This document shows, one piece after another, positions 14,768 through 23,399 of a DNA stretch of 64,000 nt (the first letter of the stretch is position 1; the number at the start of each line of letters is the position of its first letter). The translations under genes were made by a program, and so were the position numbers. Source of the stretch: a virus; the IMG/VR virus record IMGVR_UViG_3300022842_000007, positions 1-64,000 of that record, one strand, 5' to 3'. Below the pieces are notes generated by a model. The model was not told where the DNA came from. It worked only from the letters and a program-made list of their open reading frames with translations, and made no database searches.

Positions 14768-15865
14768 ATGTCTCAACTAACCGATACACTGACTGTAACT
14801 ACAGTCTCCGCAAAAAAATCAATTATAAAATGTTTCAAGAAGAAACGTCCATTATTCATATGGGGGCCGCCAGGTATTGGCAAGTCTGAAATAGTTGAAG
14901 AAGTTGCTGAAGAACTTGGTGGTATTGTAATTGATCTGCGTATGGCACAGATGGAGCCTACTGATATTCGAGGTATCCCCTTCTTCAACAAAGACTTATG
15001 CGTTATGGATTGGGCTCCCCCAATCGAACTTCCTTCTGAAGCGTTTGCCGCTCAATACTCTATCGTAGTCTTATTCTTAGACGAAATGAATTCAGCTATG
15101 CCCTCAGTACAGGCTGTAGGGTATCAGTTAATACTTAACCGCAGAGTTGGTAAGTATGTTCTCCCAGACAATGTTGTGCTTGTCGCGGCAGGTAATAGAG
15201 ATTCTGACAAAGGTGTCACTTATCGAATGCCACTGCCTTTAGCTAACAGATTCATTCACATAGAATTGCGTCCTGATTTCGCGGCTTGGCTGGATTGGGC
15301 TACAACGAACCGCATACACAAAGATGTTGTTGGTTACTTGTCATTTGCAAAGCAAGATTTGTATGACTTTAATGCAAAATCTTCTAGTAGAGCATTTGCT
15401 ACTCCTAGAACATGGACTTTTGTAAGCCAGTTATTAGAAGATGATGATTGTGATGCAGAGACTCTTTTCCATCTTGTGGCAGGAACGATTGGTGAAGGTC
15501 TTGCTACTAAGTTTATGGCACATCGTAAGATTGCTAGTAGAATGCCGAACCCAACAGATATTCTGTCAGGTAAGGTGAAAGAACTTCAGGTGAAAGAAAT
15601 TTCTGCAATGTACTCTTTGACTGTTTCAATGTGCTATGAACTTAAAGATAGCCTGGACAACAAAAGAGTTAACTCGAAAGAGTTTCATAAAATGTGTGAT
15701 AACTTCTTTGGTTACATGATGGCTAACTTTGAAACTGAACTAGTAGTGATGGGAGCAAAAGTTGCTCTTAAAAATTACAAGTTGCCAATTGAACCTTCTC
15801 GATTGAGAAACTTTGATGAGTTTCATAAGAGATATGGAAGCTACATAGTTGAGGCAGGCAACTAA
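14768..15865 (+). CDS. MoxR-type AAA+ ATPase
   Basis: A 365-residue protein. Walker A GPPGIGKS (33-40), Walker B LFLDEMN (D104, E105), sensor 1 AAGNRDSD (N142) and LPLANRF with the arginine-finger region place it in the MoxR/AAA_5 group. These ATPases act as chaperones working with VWA-domain partners that bind metal; such a partner lies two genes downstream. It has its own promoter at 14706. The target complex is unknown. Confidence 0.85.
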   Translation: MSQLTDTLTVTTVSAKKSIIKCFKKKRPLFIWGPPGIGKSEIVEEVAEELGGIVIDLRMAQMEPTDIRGIPFFNKDLCVMDWAPPIELPSEAFAAQYSIVVLFLDEMNSAMPSVQAVGYQLILNRRVGKYVLPDNVVLVAAGNRDSDKGVTYRMPLPLANRFIHIELRPDFAAWLDWATTNRIHKDVVGYLSFAKQDLYDFNAKSSSRAFATPRTWTFVSQLLEDDDCDAETLFHLVAGTIGEGLATKFMAHRKIASRMPNPTDILSGKVKELQVKEISAMYSLTVSMCYELKDSLDNKRVNSKEFHKMCDNFFGYMMANFETELVVMGAKVALKNYKLPIEPSRLRNFDEFHKRYGSYIVEAGN

Positions 15866-15867
15866 AG

Positions 15868-16461
15868 ATGCGCAGTGATTACAAGTATATCTACGAACCT
15901 GATTTTCTAAGTCAAGACTTGCATGAGTTAATGCTTGACCCTGAAAATCAGCGAGCAGATAAGCCTGGAGCAATAATCACAGAATCTGGCCAAATTTGGC
16001 CCGTCTCTGATAACCTAATCAAAAACTATTGCTCTGATCAATCTGTCTTGCATTCCTTTTTACCTTTACCTTTTGTCCAACTTTTGAAGGAGATGCGAGT
16101 TGTATTGATCGAGCAAGGCATGACAGATCCTAAGGTAAGACATTTAACGACTATGATTAATCCTGAAGAGGCGAAACCAGGCGAACTCAGTCATGGATGG
16201 CACAAGGATTATAATGTTGAAAAAGTAATCACTGATCCAATGAAGTTGTGGATCACCTTTTTTACCTTAACTCCAAATGCTGTTAATTCAAAAATATCAA
16301 TGTCTCCTACAGCAGATGGTCCCTCTCAATGGGGCATAGGAACAGAAGCAACATTGCACAGTAATACTTTTCTTGGACACAATTTTAATATCGGTCATCA
16401 CTACAAAGAGAGTACTGATGACGAATTAAACATGATTTACATCAGATGGTATGATGAATGA
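15868..16461 (+). CDS. Possible 2OG-Fe(II) oxygenase-like protein
   Basis: A 197-residue protein starting 2 bases after the MoxR stop. HGWHKDYN (near residue 110) followed by GHNFNIGHHY (near residue 173) gives an H-x-D ... H arrangement compatible with a double-stranded beta-helix iron oxygenase. The usual C-terminal Arg pattern is not clear. The position between MoxR and VWA genes suggests it could be their client. The enzyme call is tentative. Confidence 0.4.
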   Translation: MRSDYKYIYEPDFLSQDLHELMLDPENQRADKPGAIITESGQIWPVSDNLIKNYCSDQSVLHSFLPLPFVQLLKEMRVVLIEQGMTDPKVRHLTTMINPEEAKPGELSHGWHKDYNVEKVITDPMKLWITFFTLTPNAVNSKISMSPTADGPSQWGIGTEATLHSNTFLGHNFNIGHHYKESTDDELNMIYIRWYDE

Positions 16462-16492
16462 TTAACTGGGTTTGCAACTAAGATGCACACCT

Positions 16493-16529
16493 GGGAGAGA
16501 ATAAGGTTTGAGACTCCTTATTCTCTCCC
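16493..16529 (+). terminator. Strong hairpin terminator
   Basis: A perfect 14-bp inverted repeat (16493-16506 with 16516-16529, 9-base loop), followed by GAACTTTTTA. It sits just before the next promoter and isolates the MoxR unit from the VWA gene. Confidence 0.75.
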
Positions 16530-16540
16530 GAACTTTTTAC

Positions 16541-16569
16541 TTGACCTTTCCCGCGTAAGTTTGTACAAT
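16541..16569 (+). promoter_or_regulatory. Sigma70-like promoter for VWA-protein gene
   Basis: TTGACC (16541-16546), 17-bp spacer, TACAAT (16564-16569), 27 bases before ATG 16597. It shows that the longer open frame reaching back to 16483 is not the true gene start. Confidence 0.75.
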
Positions 16570-16596
16570 AGAGTTAATATATTACAGGAACTGATT

Positions 16597-17958
16597 ATGA
16601 CTAACAATGCTACTACCACTAATAATGACAGAGAGAATAATCTGGATCATTTGGTAGGTCCAACTGATCCAGATGTAGATAATCAAGCCCGTGAGCGTTT
16701 GATCACTGCTCGAATAGGCCTTCTACTACGTCATTCATTCTTTGGTAATCTTGCTACTAGACTCGAACTAGTCAATGCAGATGGATGGTGTCCTACAGCG
16801 GCAACTGATGGCAAGCACCTCTACTACAACTCACGTTTCATAATGATGCTCAGAACAAAAGAAGTTGAGTTTCTTGTTGGACATGAAGTTCTTCATGTAG
16901 TCTATGATCACATGGATCGTAGAGGCTCACGCCATCCTAAACTTTGGAACATTGCTGATGATTATTGTGTCAACGCAGATTTAAAAAAACACAATGTCGG
17001 AGAGTTTATCACAACTGTTCCTTGCTTGTTTGACTACAAGTATGCAGATATGCCAGCAGAACAAATCTATGATATCCTATACGAAAACGCTGAACATATA
17101 GACATAGATCAATTAATTGACATGCTTATTGATGTGCATATGGATGGTGATGCTAGCGGGGATGGCGACGGCGACTCTGATAGTGATTCAGATGATTCAG
17201 ATGATTCAGATGGTTCAGATGGTTCTGATCCGTCAGACAAAAAAGGCAAGAGCAAGAAGCCTGGTCCTGTCAAAATGACTAAAGAAGAAAAGGACACACT
17301 CAAGCAAGAAATAAAGGAAGCAATTATATCAGCCGCACAAAACGCAGATGCAGGATCATTGCCACAAGGTGTGAAACGAATGATTGATGACTTGACTAAT
17401 CCTGTTATGCCATGGGACGATCTGCTTCAAAATAATCTAACTAGCACAGTATCAAGTGATATGTCATTTATGAAGCCTAGTCGCAGAGGATGGCACATGG
17501 ATGCTATCATGCCTGGCATGACTCCAGGAGAGTTGATCGACGTTGATATCTTTATTGATCTGTCTGGTTCAATTAGCTATGCGCAAGGTACTGAATTCTT
17601 AGCTGAGATTAAAGGTATCATGGATATGTTCACTAACTATGTCATTCATGTACATTGTTTTGATACAGAAGTTTACAATCCGCAAACATTCACCAGCGAC
17701 AACTTAGAAGATATCACTGACTACGAAATGTTAGGTGGCGGTGGTACTGACTTTACTTGCATCTTTGAACATCTTAAAGAAGAAGGACGAGTTCCAAAAC
17801 GTTTAATAGTATTCACAGACGGTTATCCTTGTGGAAGTTGGGGCGATGATAGCTATTGCGATACTACTTGGATAATACATGGCGATACGGATCCTCATCC
17901 CCCTTTTGGAACATTTGCAGTTTACCAAGAACATGTACATAAGAAATCACATGCATGA
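16597..17958 (+). CDS. Metallopeptidase-like/VWA domain protein (MoxR partner)
   Basis: A 453-residue protein from ATG 16597 (AGGA upstream). The N-terminal VGHEVLHVVYDH holds an HExxH zinc motif (H96-H100) as in DUF2201-type putative metallopeptidases. Residues about 180-215 are a Ser/Asp-rich acidic linker. The C-terminal third is a VWA-like domain with DIFIDLSGSIS (MIDAS-type DxSxS), LGGGGTDF and VFTDGYP. This domain pair plus a MoxR ATPase matches known MoxR-VWA systems. Cargo unknown. Confidence 0.8.
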   Translation: MTNNATTTNNDRENNLDHLVGPTDPDVDNQARERLITARIGLLLRHSFFGNLATRLELVNADGWCPTAATDGKHLYYNSRFIMMLRTKEVEFLVGHEVLHVVYDHMDRRGSRHPKLWNIADDYCVNADLKKHNVGEFITTVPCLFDYKYADMPAEQIYDILYENAEHIDIDQLIDMLIDVHMDGDASGDGDGDSDSDSDDSDDSDGSDGSDPSDKKGKSKKPGPVKMTKEEKDTLKQEIKEAIISAAQNADAGSLPQGVKRMIDDLTNPVMPWDDLLQNNLTSTVSSDMSFMKPSRRGWHMDAIMPGMTPGELIDVDIFIDLSGSISYAQGTEFLAEIKGIMDMFTNYVIHVHCFDTEVYNPQTFTSDNLEDITDYEMLGGGGTDFTCIFEHLKEEGRVPKRLIVFTDGYPCGSWGDDSYCDTTWIIHGDTDPHPPFGTFAVYQEHVHKKSHA

Positions 17959-18211
17959 GGTTGACCCACCATCAGATGGATCGGATAAATTGATTTATGA
18001 ATCGCCTGATGGTGGGAAGACCGTCTATGCCAGACCATTTGGTGAAAATTTGGAGTACCGCAAAAAGGTTTATGAAAGTCCAGAGTCGATTGCAAAAAGG
18101 GCCATTCACGACCGCTGGCACATGTACAGAGATATACTCGACGCATCAAAAGATAATCCAGTACTACAAAAATTATTAGAACAAGTAGAAATACTTTATA
18201 AGTTATCATAA
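17951..18211 (+). CDS. Small hypothetical protein
   Basis: An 86-residue protein starting MHEVDPPSDGSDKLIYE, overlapping the VWA gene by 8 bases. A longer frame back to 17879 lies inside that gene and is not needed. The sequence reads YESPDGGKTVYARPFG, then a helical RWHMYRDILDASKDNP region. It resembles small conserved proteins of T4-like marine phages; function unknown. Confidence 0.7.
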   Translation: MHEVDPPSDGSDKLIYESPDGGKTVYARPFGENLEYRKKVYESPESIAKRAIHDRWHMYRDILDASKDNPVLQKLLEQVEILYKLS

Positions 18212-18226
18212 GATGGAGTTAAAAAT

Positions 18227-18481
18227 ATTAATAAATTAACGTGGTTTAATAAAGACGAGTGGTTTCAGAACAGATGCGTGAATTATGTTCCTGCTCATTT
18301 TGTAATTGCTACTCCTTCAGCGACAGAAGAAAATCTGTTGTGGGTGTACAAGAGCACCAAGGGTAGATTTGCATTTGTTGCACATGCACTGCCATTAATG
18401 GACGTGTATATATACGATACTGATTCTTATGCGTTCGAAGATCCACAAGAGGCAATACTGTATGAACTGCGATGGGGATAA
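18227..18481 (+). CDS. Small hypothetical protein, probable ATT start
   Basis: About 84 residues. GTG 18278 is the first common start codon, but the frame stays coding upstream (NKLTWFNKDEWFQNRC) to ATT 18227, which has GGAG 8 bases before it. No ribosome-binding site precedes GTG 18278. Ends EAILYELRWG. Function unknown. If confirmed it is the second ATT-initiated gene in this window. Confidence 0.55.
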   Translation: MNKLTWFNKDEWFQNRCVNYVPAHFVIATPSATEENLLWVYKSTKGRFAFVAHALPLMDVYIYDTDSYAFEDPQEAILYELRWG

Positions 18482-18570
18482 ACGGGTAAATGAATCTCAT
18501 ATTTATTTTTTCACTGCCGTTAAACGCATTAAATAATACTGTTAATGTTTAAACCCTATAGGAGAATAAC

Positions 18571-19281
18571 ATGAGTTTTTTAAGACATGTCGGAAAACAT
18601 GGTGACCGTAAGATCGCAGTAATATTCCGCGAAGTACCAAACGAAGAGCATATGTGTCTAGTAACATATACACAACTATTAAATCAAAACATCCACGATC
18701 CGTTGATGGCCACGATTGAAAGTGATATCGGACAGAATAGTGAACAACTAGCAGATGCATTGAACAGACAGTATACTAAATCAGGTGATCGCATCTTACA
18801 AGTGTTACATGCTGAAGGAATGCTCAAGAAAATTAGAACAGCAGATGTCATTATGACACCTGGTCCCAATCAAGCTATTCGACTAGATGAGTTGAATAGA
18901 ATCTTGTCAGAAATGGCTTTGGGTGCTGATGCTACTAAGAGATTAGCAGAGTCAGATGCATCAAGAGGCATGCAGGCGCCAGATGATGTTAGACGTAGAA
19001 AAGCTGAGGGTGCAATGATCGGTGAACAACATCGTCCGATGCCAACAGCAGGCACAAACGTCTTACATGATGATGCACTTGCTGATGACTTCTTATCTCA
19101 GGCTGAAAGAATGCAGAATGAGGCAAAGTCTCTACTTGCAGAAGCCAAACGCTTAACAGAGCAAGCAAACGCTATGTTGCCAAAACCAGTTAAAGTTAAA
19201 AAAGCGGTAGTTAAAAAAGCCACTGTTAAAAAGGCTACTGCTAAAAAGAAAGCGACTGGGAAAGCAAAGACTAAGGCTTAA
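18571..19281 (+). CDS. Protein with lysine/alanine-rich histone-H1-like tail
   Basis: A 236-residue protein. Residues 1-125 form a mixed domain; 165-190 are helical (SQAERMQNEAKSLLAEAKRL). The last 40 residues are Lys/Ala repeats (KKAVVKKATVKKATAKKKAT), typical of histone-H1-like or HctB-like DNA-compacting tails. A strong ribosome-binding site (AGGAG) precedes ATG. Likely binds nucleic acid, in the virion or the infected cell. Confidence 0.65.
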   Translation: MSFLRHVGKHGDRKIAVIFREVPNEEHMCLVTYTQLLNQNIHDPLMATIESDIGQNSEQLADALNRQYTKSGDRILQVLHAEGMLKKIRTADVIMTPGPNQAIRLDELNRILSEMALGADATKRLAESDASRGMQAPDDVRRRKAEGAMIGEQHRPMPTAGTNVLHDDALADDFLSQAERMQNEAKSLLAEAKRLTEQANAMLPKPVKVKKAVVKKATVKKATAKKKATGKAKTKA

Positions 19282-19300
19282 TTAAAAGAGGGGATTTGCG

Positions 19301-19600
19301 GTGACAGACAATCGATCAATACAGGACTGGGAGCGCCTCCTGGAAGATGTGGACAAGCATCGAATACCAGTTGAATTTTTAAAGAAACTTGTGCTTCGGT
19401 TAACTGAAAGAAAGCAAAAAACTATTAACATTGAAAAGCTCCTGAATTCAGGGTGCACGTGCGACACAGTAGAAATAATAGTCGGTAAACAGTTAGAAGA
19501 ATATGAACCATATATTATCAGTATAGACTTCATTCTCAATATAGAACGAATTGCGGAAGCAGTTCAACCTGAGACCGACAAACTGTTACACGGATTATAA
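19301..19600 (+). CDS. Hypothetical protein
   Basis: A 99-residue protein with a GTG start after AGAGGGGATTT. It is mostly helical, has a CTC cysteine pair near residue 52, and no membrane segment. It lies between the histone-like gene and the MazG-like gene and ends at a hairpin. No family is recognised. Confidence 0.65.
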   Translation: MTDNRSIQDWERLLEDVDKHRIPVEFLKKLVLRLTERKQKTINIEKLLNSGCTCDTVEIIVGKQLEEYEPYIISIDFILNIERIAEAVQPETDKLLHGL

Positions 19601-19619
19601 TTTCAATCTGTAAACTATA

Positions 19620-19640
19620 GAACGGTGCAAGGCACCGTTC
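19620..19640 (+). terminator. Terminator-like hairpin
   Basis: A 9-bp perfect stem (GAACGGTGC/GCACCGTTC) with a 3-base loop, followed by GTTCCTT. The U-tract is weak, so it could also be an RNA-processing or stability hairpin. Confidence 0.45.
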
Positions 19641-19668
19641 GTTCCTTAACTAAACTAAAAAGGTTTTT

Positions 19669-20019
19669 ATGAGCGTATACGGAATGGCTGGAAAAACAGA
19701 CAGATTACCTGAAACCATTGATATTGTTATGACAATCAACAACATTAAACAATGGCATCACGACCGTAATTTAATTAATGGTGCAACCGACAAAGATCAA
19801 TTTTGTAAATTAATTCAAGAAGCAGGAGAACTCTCTGATAACATTTGCCAAGGTAAAGACATCAGAGATGATATCGGAGACATGATGGTTGTGTTGATCA
19901 ACATTGCTGAACGTAACAAGATAAGCATAACAGAGTGCTTAGAAGTTGCATACAATGATATCAAGGGCCGCACAGGTATAATGATAGATGGGGTATTTGT
20001 TAAGGAGTCATGTATATGA
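19669..20019 (+). CDS. MazG-like nucleotide pyrophosphohydrolase
   Basis: A 116-residue all-alpha protein. KLIQEAGELSDNICQGKD and DDIGDMMVVLINIAERN match the two metal-binding helices (ExxE and ExxD type) of the MazG/dUTPase-like superfamily. Members hydrolyse NTPs to NMP and PPi. Phage MazG-like enzymes are thought to tune the nucleotide pool. It precedes ThyX with a 4-base overlap, which fits nucleotide metabolism. Confidence 0.8.
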   Translation: MSVYGMAGKTDRLPETIDIVMTINNIKQWHHDRNLINGATDKDQFCKLIQEAGELSDNICQGKDIRDDIGDMMVVLINIAERNKISITECLEVAYNDIKGRTGIMIDGVFVKESCI

Positions 20020-20690
20020 AAGTCAAACTAGTCAGTTATAGTCAAGCACCAGCATTAACAGGTGCAGACCCTAGCCCATTAGATTTAGTTGCCTATTGTG
20101 CAAGAGTAAGTAACCCAGAAAACCAAGATAATACGGAAACAAACGAAAAGCTAGTAAAGTATCTAATGAAGCATAAGCACTGGAGCCCACTTGAAATGGT
20201 AAGTGTTTGTATGTCAATTGAAACAACTAGAGATATCGCTAGACAAATTCTTCGTCATAGATCATTCTCGTTTCAAGAATTCTCTCAGCGTTATGCAGAC
20301 CCAACAAAAAGCTTGTCGTTTGAAATTAGAGAAGCACGATTCCAAGACCCCAAGAACAGACAGAACAGTATTCCATTAGATCCTGAAATGGATGGTCATG
20401 CAGTACTACAAGGCGAATGGAAGAACAAACAGCAACAAGTTATAGATGCCTCACTAGAAGCATATGTCTGGGCACTAAGTAAGGGTATCGCAAAAGAACA
20501 AGCAAGAGTAGTATTACCAGAAGGCAATACACAGAGTAGAATGTACATGAATGGTACTCTGCGTAGTTGGTTACATTATATGGAACTCCGCGGCGAAAAC
20601 GGCACTCAACAAGAACACAGAGATATCGCACATGCATGTGCAACCGTTATCGCAGACATATTTCCTTTATCTGATCTCCAAACTATTTGA
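20016..20690 (+). CDS. thyX: Flavin-dependent thymidylate synthase ThyX
   Basis: About 224 residues, normal for the family. RHRSFSFQEFSQRY is the ThyX signature RHRxxSxxxxSxR that binds FAD and dUMP; KYLMKHKHWSPLEMV and SRMYMNGTLRSWLHYMELR are further conserved segments. It makes dTMP from dUMP with methylene-tetrahydrofolate. ATG 20016 has AGGAG at good spacing and overlaps the upstream TGA; ATG 20010 is too close to the site. Confidence 0.95.
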   Translation: MKVKLVSYSQAPALTGADPSPLDLVAYCARVSNPENQDNTETNEKLVKYLMKHKHWSPLEMVSVCMSIETTRDIARQILRHRSFSFQEFSQRYADPTKSLSFEIREARFQDPKNRQNSIPLDPEMDGHAVLQGEWKNKQQQVIDASLEAYVWALSKGIAKEQARVVLPEGNTQSRMYMNGTLRSWLHYMELRGENGTQQEHRDIAHACATVIADIFPLSDLQTI

Positions 20691-20704
20691 CATCGAGGGT
20701 GTTA

Positions 20705-21052
20705 ATGTATAGAATTGATGCTATGAAAGATTTGGTGAGGGTAAAAGCAGAATCGGAAGCACAGAAAACATTAGTGTATGAAATTTTTATAGACGATGAC
20801 ATGTTAATAGACGATCCTGATTCAATCCTAGCTGACCCTATTGGCACCTGGCAACAAAGTGAATCAGGAAAATATATTATGGAACATAGTAACCCAAGTC
20901 CTAAATGGGTTAAAGGCAATTCGATGATCAACTGCGAAGAACGATCGTTCTTCGCCGAAGAACGAATATATTCGATTTTCGGCGCAACATATAAAATAAT
21001 AGCATATCTCACCCCTGAAGAAGTTACTTATTGGACTCTAAAATTCTCATGA
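20705..21052 (+). CDS. Hypothetical protein
   Basis: A 115-residue protein starting MYRIDAMKDLVRVKAESEA, with GAGGGTGT before ATG 20705. It is acidic in its first half (FIDDDMLIDDPDSIL). It overlaps the next gene by 4 bases. No known family; conserved operon position suggests a real gene. Confidence 0.7.
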   Translation: MYRIDAMKDLVRVKAESEAQKTLVYEIFIDDDMLIDDPDSILADPIGTWQQSESGKYIMEHSNPSPKWVKGNSMINCEERSFFAEERIYSIFGATYKIIAYLTPEEVTYWTLKFS

Positions 21053-22095
21053 AAACAATACAACAAAATATATTAGTCACTGGTGGATTAGGATTCATTG
21101 GTTACAATGTCGTCGTGAGATTAATAAACGAAGGACACAAAATTTCTATCATTGATAATAAAACAAATTATGGTATTATTCCAAAAGATGAATTAGATTA
21201 TATTCATAAAGAAAGATTCTTTGCAATTGCAAATCGCATGACAGAATCCGGTGATTTAAATATCTACACGATTGACGTAGCTAATCCCGAATTAGACCAA
21301 TTGTTTAATGCAGAAAAGTTTGACAGCGTAATTCATTTAGCGAGTTTTCCTAGACAGAAAGTGGTCAATTATAATCCTACAGTAGGCTCTAAAGTAATGA
21401 GCGAAGGGCTGTTGAACTTGTTAGAACTCAGCAGTAAACACAAGGTAAACAGATTCACATACATTAGTTCATCGATGGTATACGGAGATTTCACTGACAA
21501 CGTGACTGAAGAGGCTGTATGCAATCCACAAGGACAGTATGCTATTATGAAATATGCAGGCGAATTACTAGTCAAAGACTACACACGCCAATACAACCTA
21601 CCGCACACTATAATTAGGCCTAGTGCAGTTTATGGACCAGTTGATGTCGATGACAGAGTAGTCTCTAAGTTCATGCTATCAGCAATTCAAGGTACCCCTT
21701 TGAGAGTCAATGGCAAAATGGAAAAATTAGACTTTACATTTGTTAATGATGTTGCTGACGGTATAGTCGATGCCACCCTAAGTCCTAACGCAGAAAACAA
21801 CACGTACAATCTAACACGATCAAAATCAGTTACGTTGTATGATGCGGCCAGAGCAATTACACAAATTGTAGGCAAGGGACGCATTGAGGTAAAACGAAAA
21901 GATGCAAACTTCCCTACTAGGGGTTCATTAAGCATCAAAAAAGCACAGAAAGATTTTGATTATTCTCCCAGTGTAGATATCAACGAAGGTTTTATGATCT
22001 ATTACAATTGGTTCTTGAATTCTACGTTTTGGAACAGTGTGCCTGATCTTCTTCCTAAAGCAAAGTTAAAGAAAAAGAAAAAGAAAAGTGATTAA
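21049..22095 (+). CDS. NAD-dependent sugar-nucleotide epimerase/dehydratase
   Basis: A 348-residue extended short-chain dehydrogenase. Rossmann motif VTGGLGFIG (10-18), SSSMVYGD, and catalytic YAIMK (YxxxK) are present, with IIRPSAVYGP typical of UDP-glucose 4-epimerase-like enzymes. Lys-rich C-terminus. It probably makes an NDP-sugar for the aminotransferase directly downstream (8-base overlap). Precise sugar unknown. Confidence 0.88.
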   Translation: MKTIQQNILVTGGLGFIGYNVVVRLINEGHKISIIDNKTNYGIIPKDELDYIHKERFFAIANRMTESGDLNIYTIDVANPELDQLFNAEKFDSVIHLASFPRQKVVNYNPTVGSKVMSEGLLNLLELSSKHKVNRFTYISSSMVYGDFTDNVTEEAVCNPQGQYAIMKYAGELLVKDYTRQYNLPHTIIRPSAVYGPVDVDDRVVSKFMLSAIQGTPLRVNGKMEKLDFTFVNDVADGIVDATLSPNAENNTYNLTRSKSVTLYDAARAITQIVGKGRIEVKRKDANFPTRGSLSIKKAQKDFDYSPSVDINEGFMIYYNWFLNSTFWNSVPDLLPKAKLKKKKKKSD

Positions 22096-23215
22096 GTATT
22101 TTGGCTTAGACCGACAGTACCAAACTCTACGGGGAGAACTCTTACATGCAAGTGATAATGCATTAAAAGATGGTCAACTATCTGGTGGCATATTTGCAGA
22201 TAAGTTCTCAGATTGGCTCTCTATCAAAACAAACGCAACGGATGCTGTCTTATGTCACAGTGGCTCTCAAGCACTTGAGATCATCGCCAGATATGAAAGA
22301 GAGACCTCACCTGACCAAGATCCATATGCTGATTGGCAATATGATAAAAAAACCTATAACACAATCAGAATTCCTAACCTAACATACCCAGCAACAATGA
22401 ATGCTTTCTTAAGTGCTGGCCTCAATGTTGAGTTGTGTGATACAGACAAAAATGGACTCATGCTTCCTCAAGAAGACGGTGACCTTAAAGGGTTTATGAT
22501 AGAATGTCACGTAGGCCTATTTGGAGCCCCTACAATGCGCGTAGAGAGCGACAACGGTATCACTGTAATGAATGATAATGTTGCTATTGTAGATGGTGCA
22601 CAGCATTGGTTAGTTGCTGACGGTAATATAGGTACTGCCATGGCAATTAGTTTTGACCCTACAAAAAACTTAAACGCATCTGGTAATGGCGGAGCCATTG
22701 TGACAAATAATGAAGCATTAGCAACCTTTGCTAGACAATGGAGAGACAACGGAAAGCCCCATCACTTTTACTCTGGTACAAATAGTAAGATGAGTGAACA
22801 AGACTGTGCTCAGATATTAGTAAGATCACAATACATTGATGAATGGCAAGCACGTAGAAAACAAATCAGAGAATATTACTTAGATGCCTTTAAAGACTTG
22901 CCATTGGTTAGGTGTTTGAGCAGAGGCTTTAAGGTACACGCTGATCAGAAATTTGTAATAGATGTCGGTCCACACCGTGATAACTTACGGGCATGGCTTG
23001 CTGATAAAAAAATAGAAACCAAGATACATTATGGTACAGCCTTGTCTGAACTTCCTATTAGTGCTAAGATGACTAAACCTGATTTTATGTCTGCGAGTGT
23101 AATGCTTACAAGATCGGTGCTTAGTTTACCTATGTATCCTGAACTAACTGATGAAGAGATTGAAACAGTCGCAGATGCAGTTTGCCTCTATTTTGCAATA
23201 ATACGAGCTTTATGA
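22088..23215 (+). CDS. DegT/DnrJ/EryC1/StrS-family aminotransferase
   Basis: A 375-residue fold-type I PLP enzyme from GTG 22088. CHSGSQALEI (55-64) is the cofactor phosphate site, VDGAQHW (D169) contacts the pyridine nitrogen, and SFDPTKNL places the catalytic lysine at K193 before GNGGAIV. The family transaminates keto sugars on nucleotides. With the epimerase it forms a small amino-sugar pathway, probably for glycan synthesis. Confidence 0.87.
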   Translation: MIKYFGLDRQYQTLRGELLHASDNALKDGQLSGGIFADKFSDWLSIKTNATDAVLCHSGSQALEIIARYERETSPDQDPYADWQYDKKTYNTIRIPNLTYPATMNAFLSAGLNVELCDTDKNGLMLPQEDGDLKGFMIECHVGLFGAPTMRVESDNGITVMNDNVAIVDGAQHWLVADGNIGTAMAISFDPTKNLNASGNGGAIVTNNEALATFARQWRDNGKPHHFYSGTNSKMSEQDCAQILVRSQYIDEWQARRKQIREYYLDAFKDLPLVRCLSRGFKVHADQKFVIDVGPHRDNLRAWLADKKIETKIHYGTALSELPISAKMTKPDFMSASVMLTRSVLSLPMYPELTDEEIETVADAVCLYFAIIRAL

Positions 23216-23219
23216 GAGT

Positions 23220-23342
23220 ATGAACCATCTGATGGAGCATATTTCAATCGACACTAATAATGATCTATCGATTTGGGATAAATTACATTGGTTTTATTTT
23301 CCTGATCTATCTGAAAAACCCGCGTCAGTAAACGAACATTAA
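23220..23342 (+). CDS. Possible 40-residue protein
   Basis: A short frame starting MNHLMEHISIDTNNDLSIWD just after the aminotransferase. Composition is plausible, but there is no clear ribosome-binding site. Low confidence. Confidence 0.3.
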   Translation: MNHLMEHISIDTNNDLSIWDKLHWFYFPDLSEKPASVNEH

Positions 23343-23371
23343 CGCATGGCAGTAATAATGCTCCTATAATA

Positions 23372-23378
23372 CTAAATA
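23372..23378 (+). promoter_or_regulatory. Late promoter core (CTAAATA) before holin
   Basis: CTAAATA 21 bases before the holin ATG, with AGGAG between. Confidence 0.6.
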
Positions 23379-23399
23379 ATAGTACATTAGGAGAACAAT

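Noticed and set aside
16483-16596. N-terminal extension of the VWA protein
   Set aside because: The extension contains a 14-bp hairpin terminator and the promoter, so the gene must start at 16597.
17966-18016. Inverted repeat CCACCATCAG ... CTGATGGTGG
   Set aside because: It lies inside a coding frame with a long loop; no evidence of a regulatory role.
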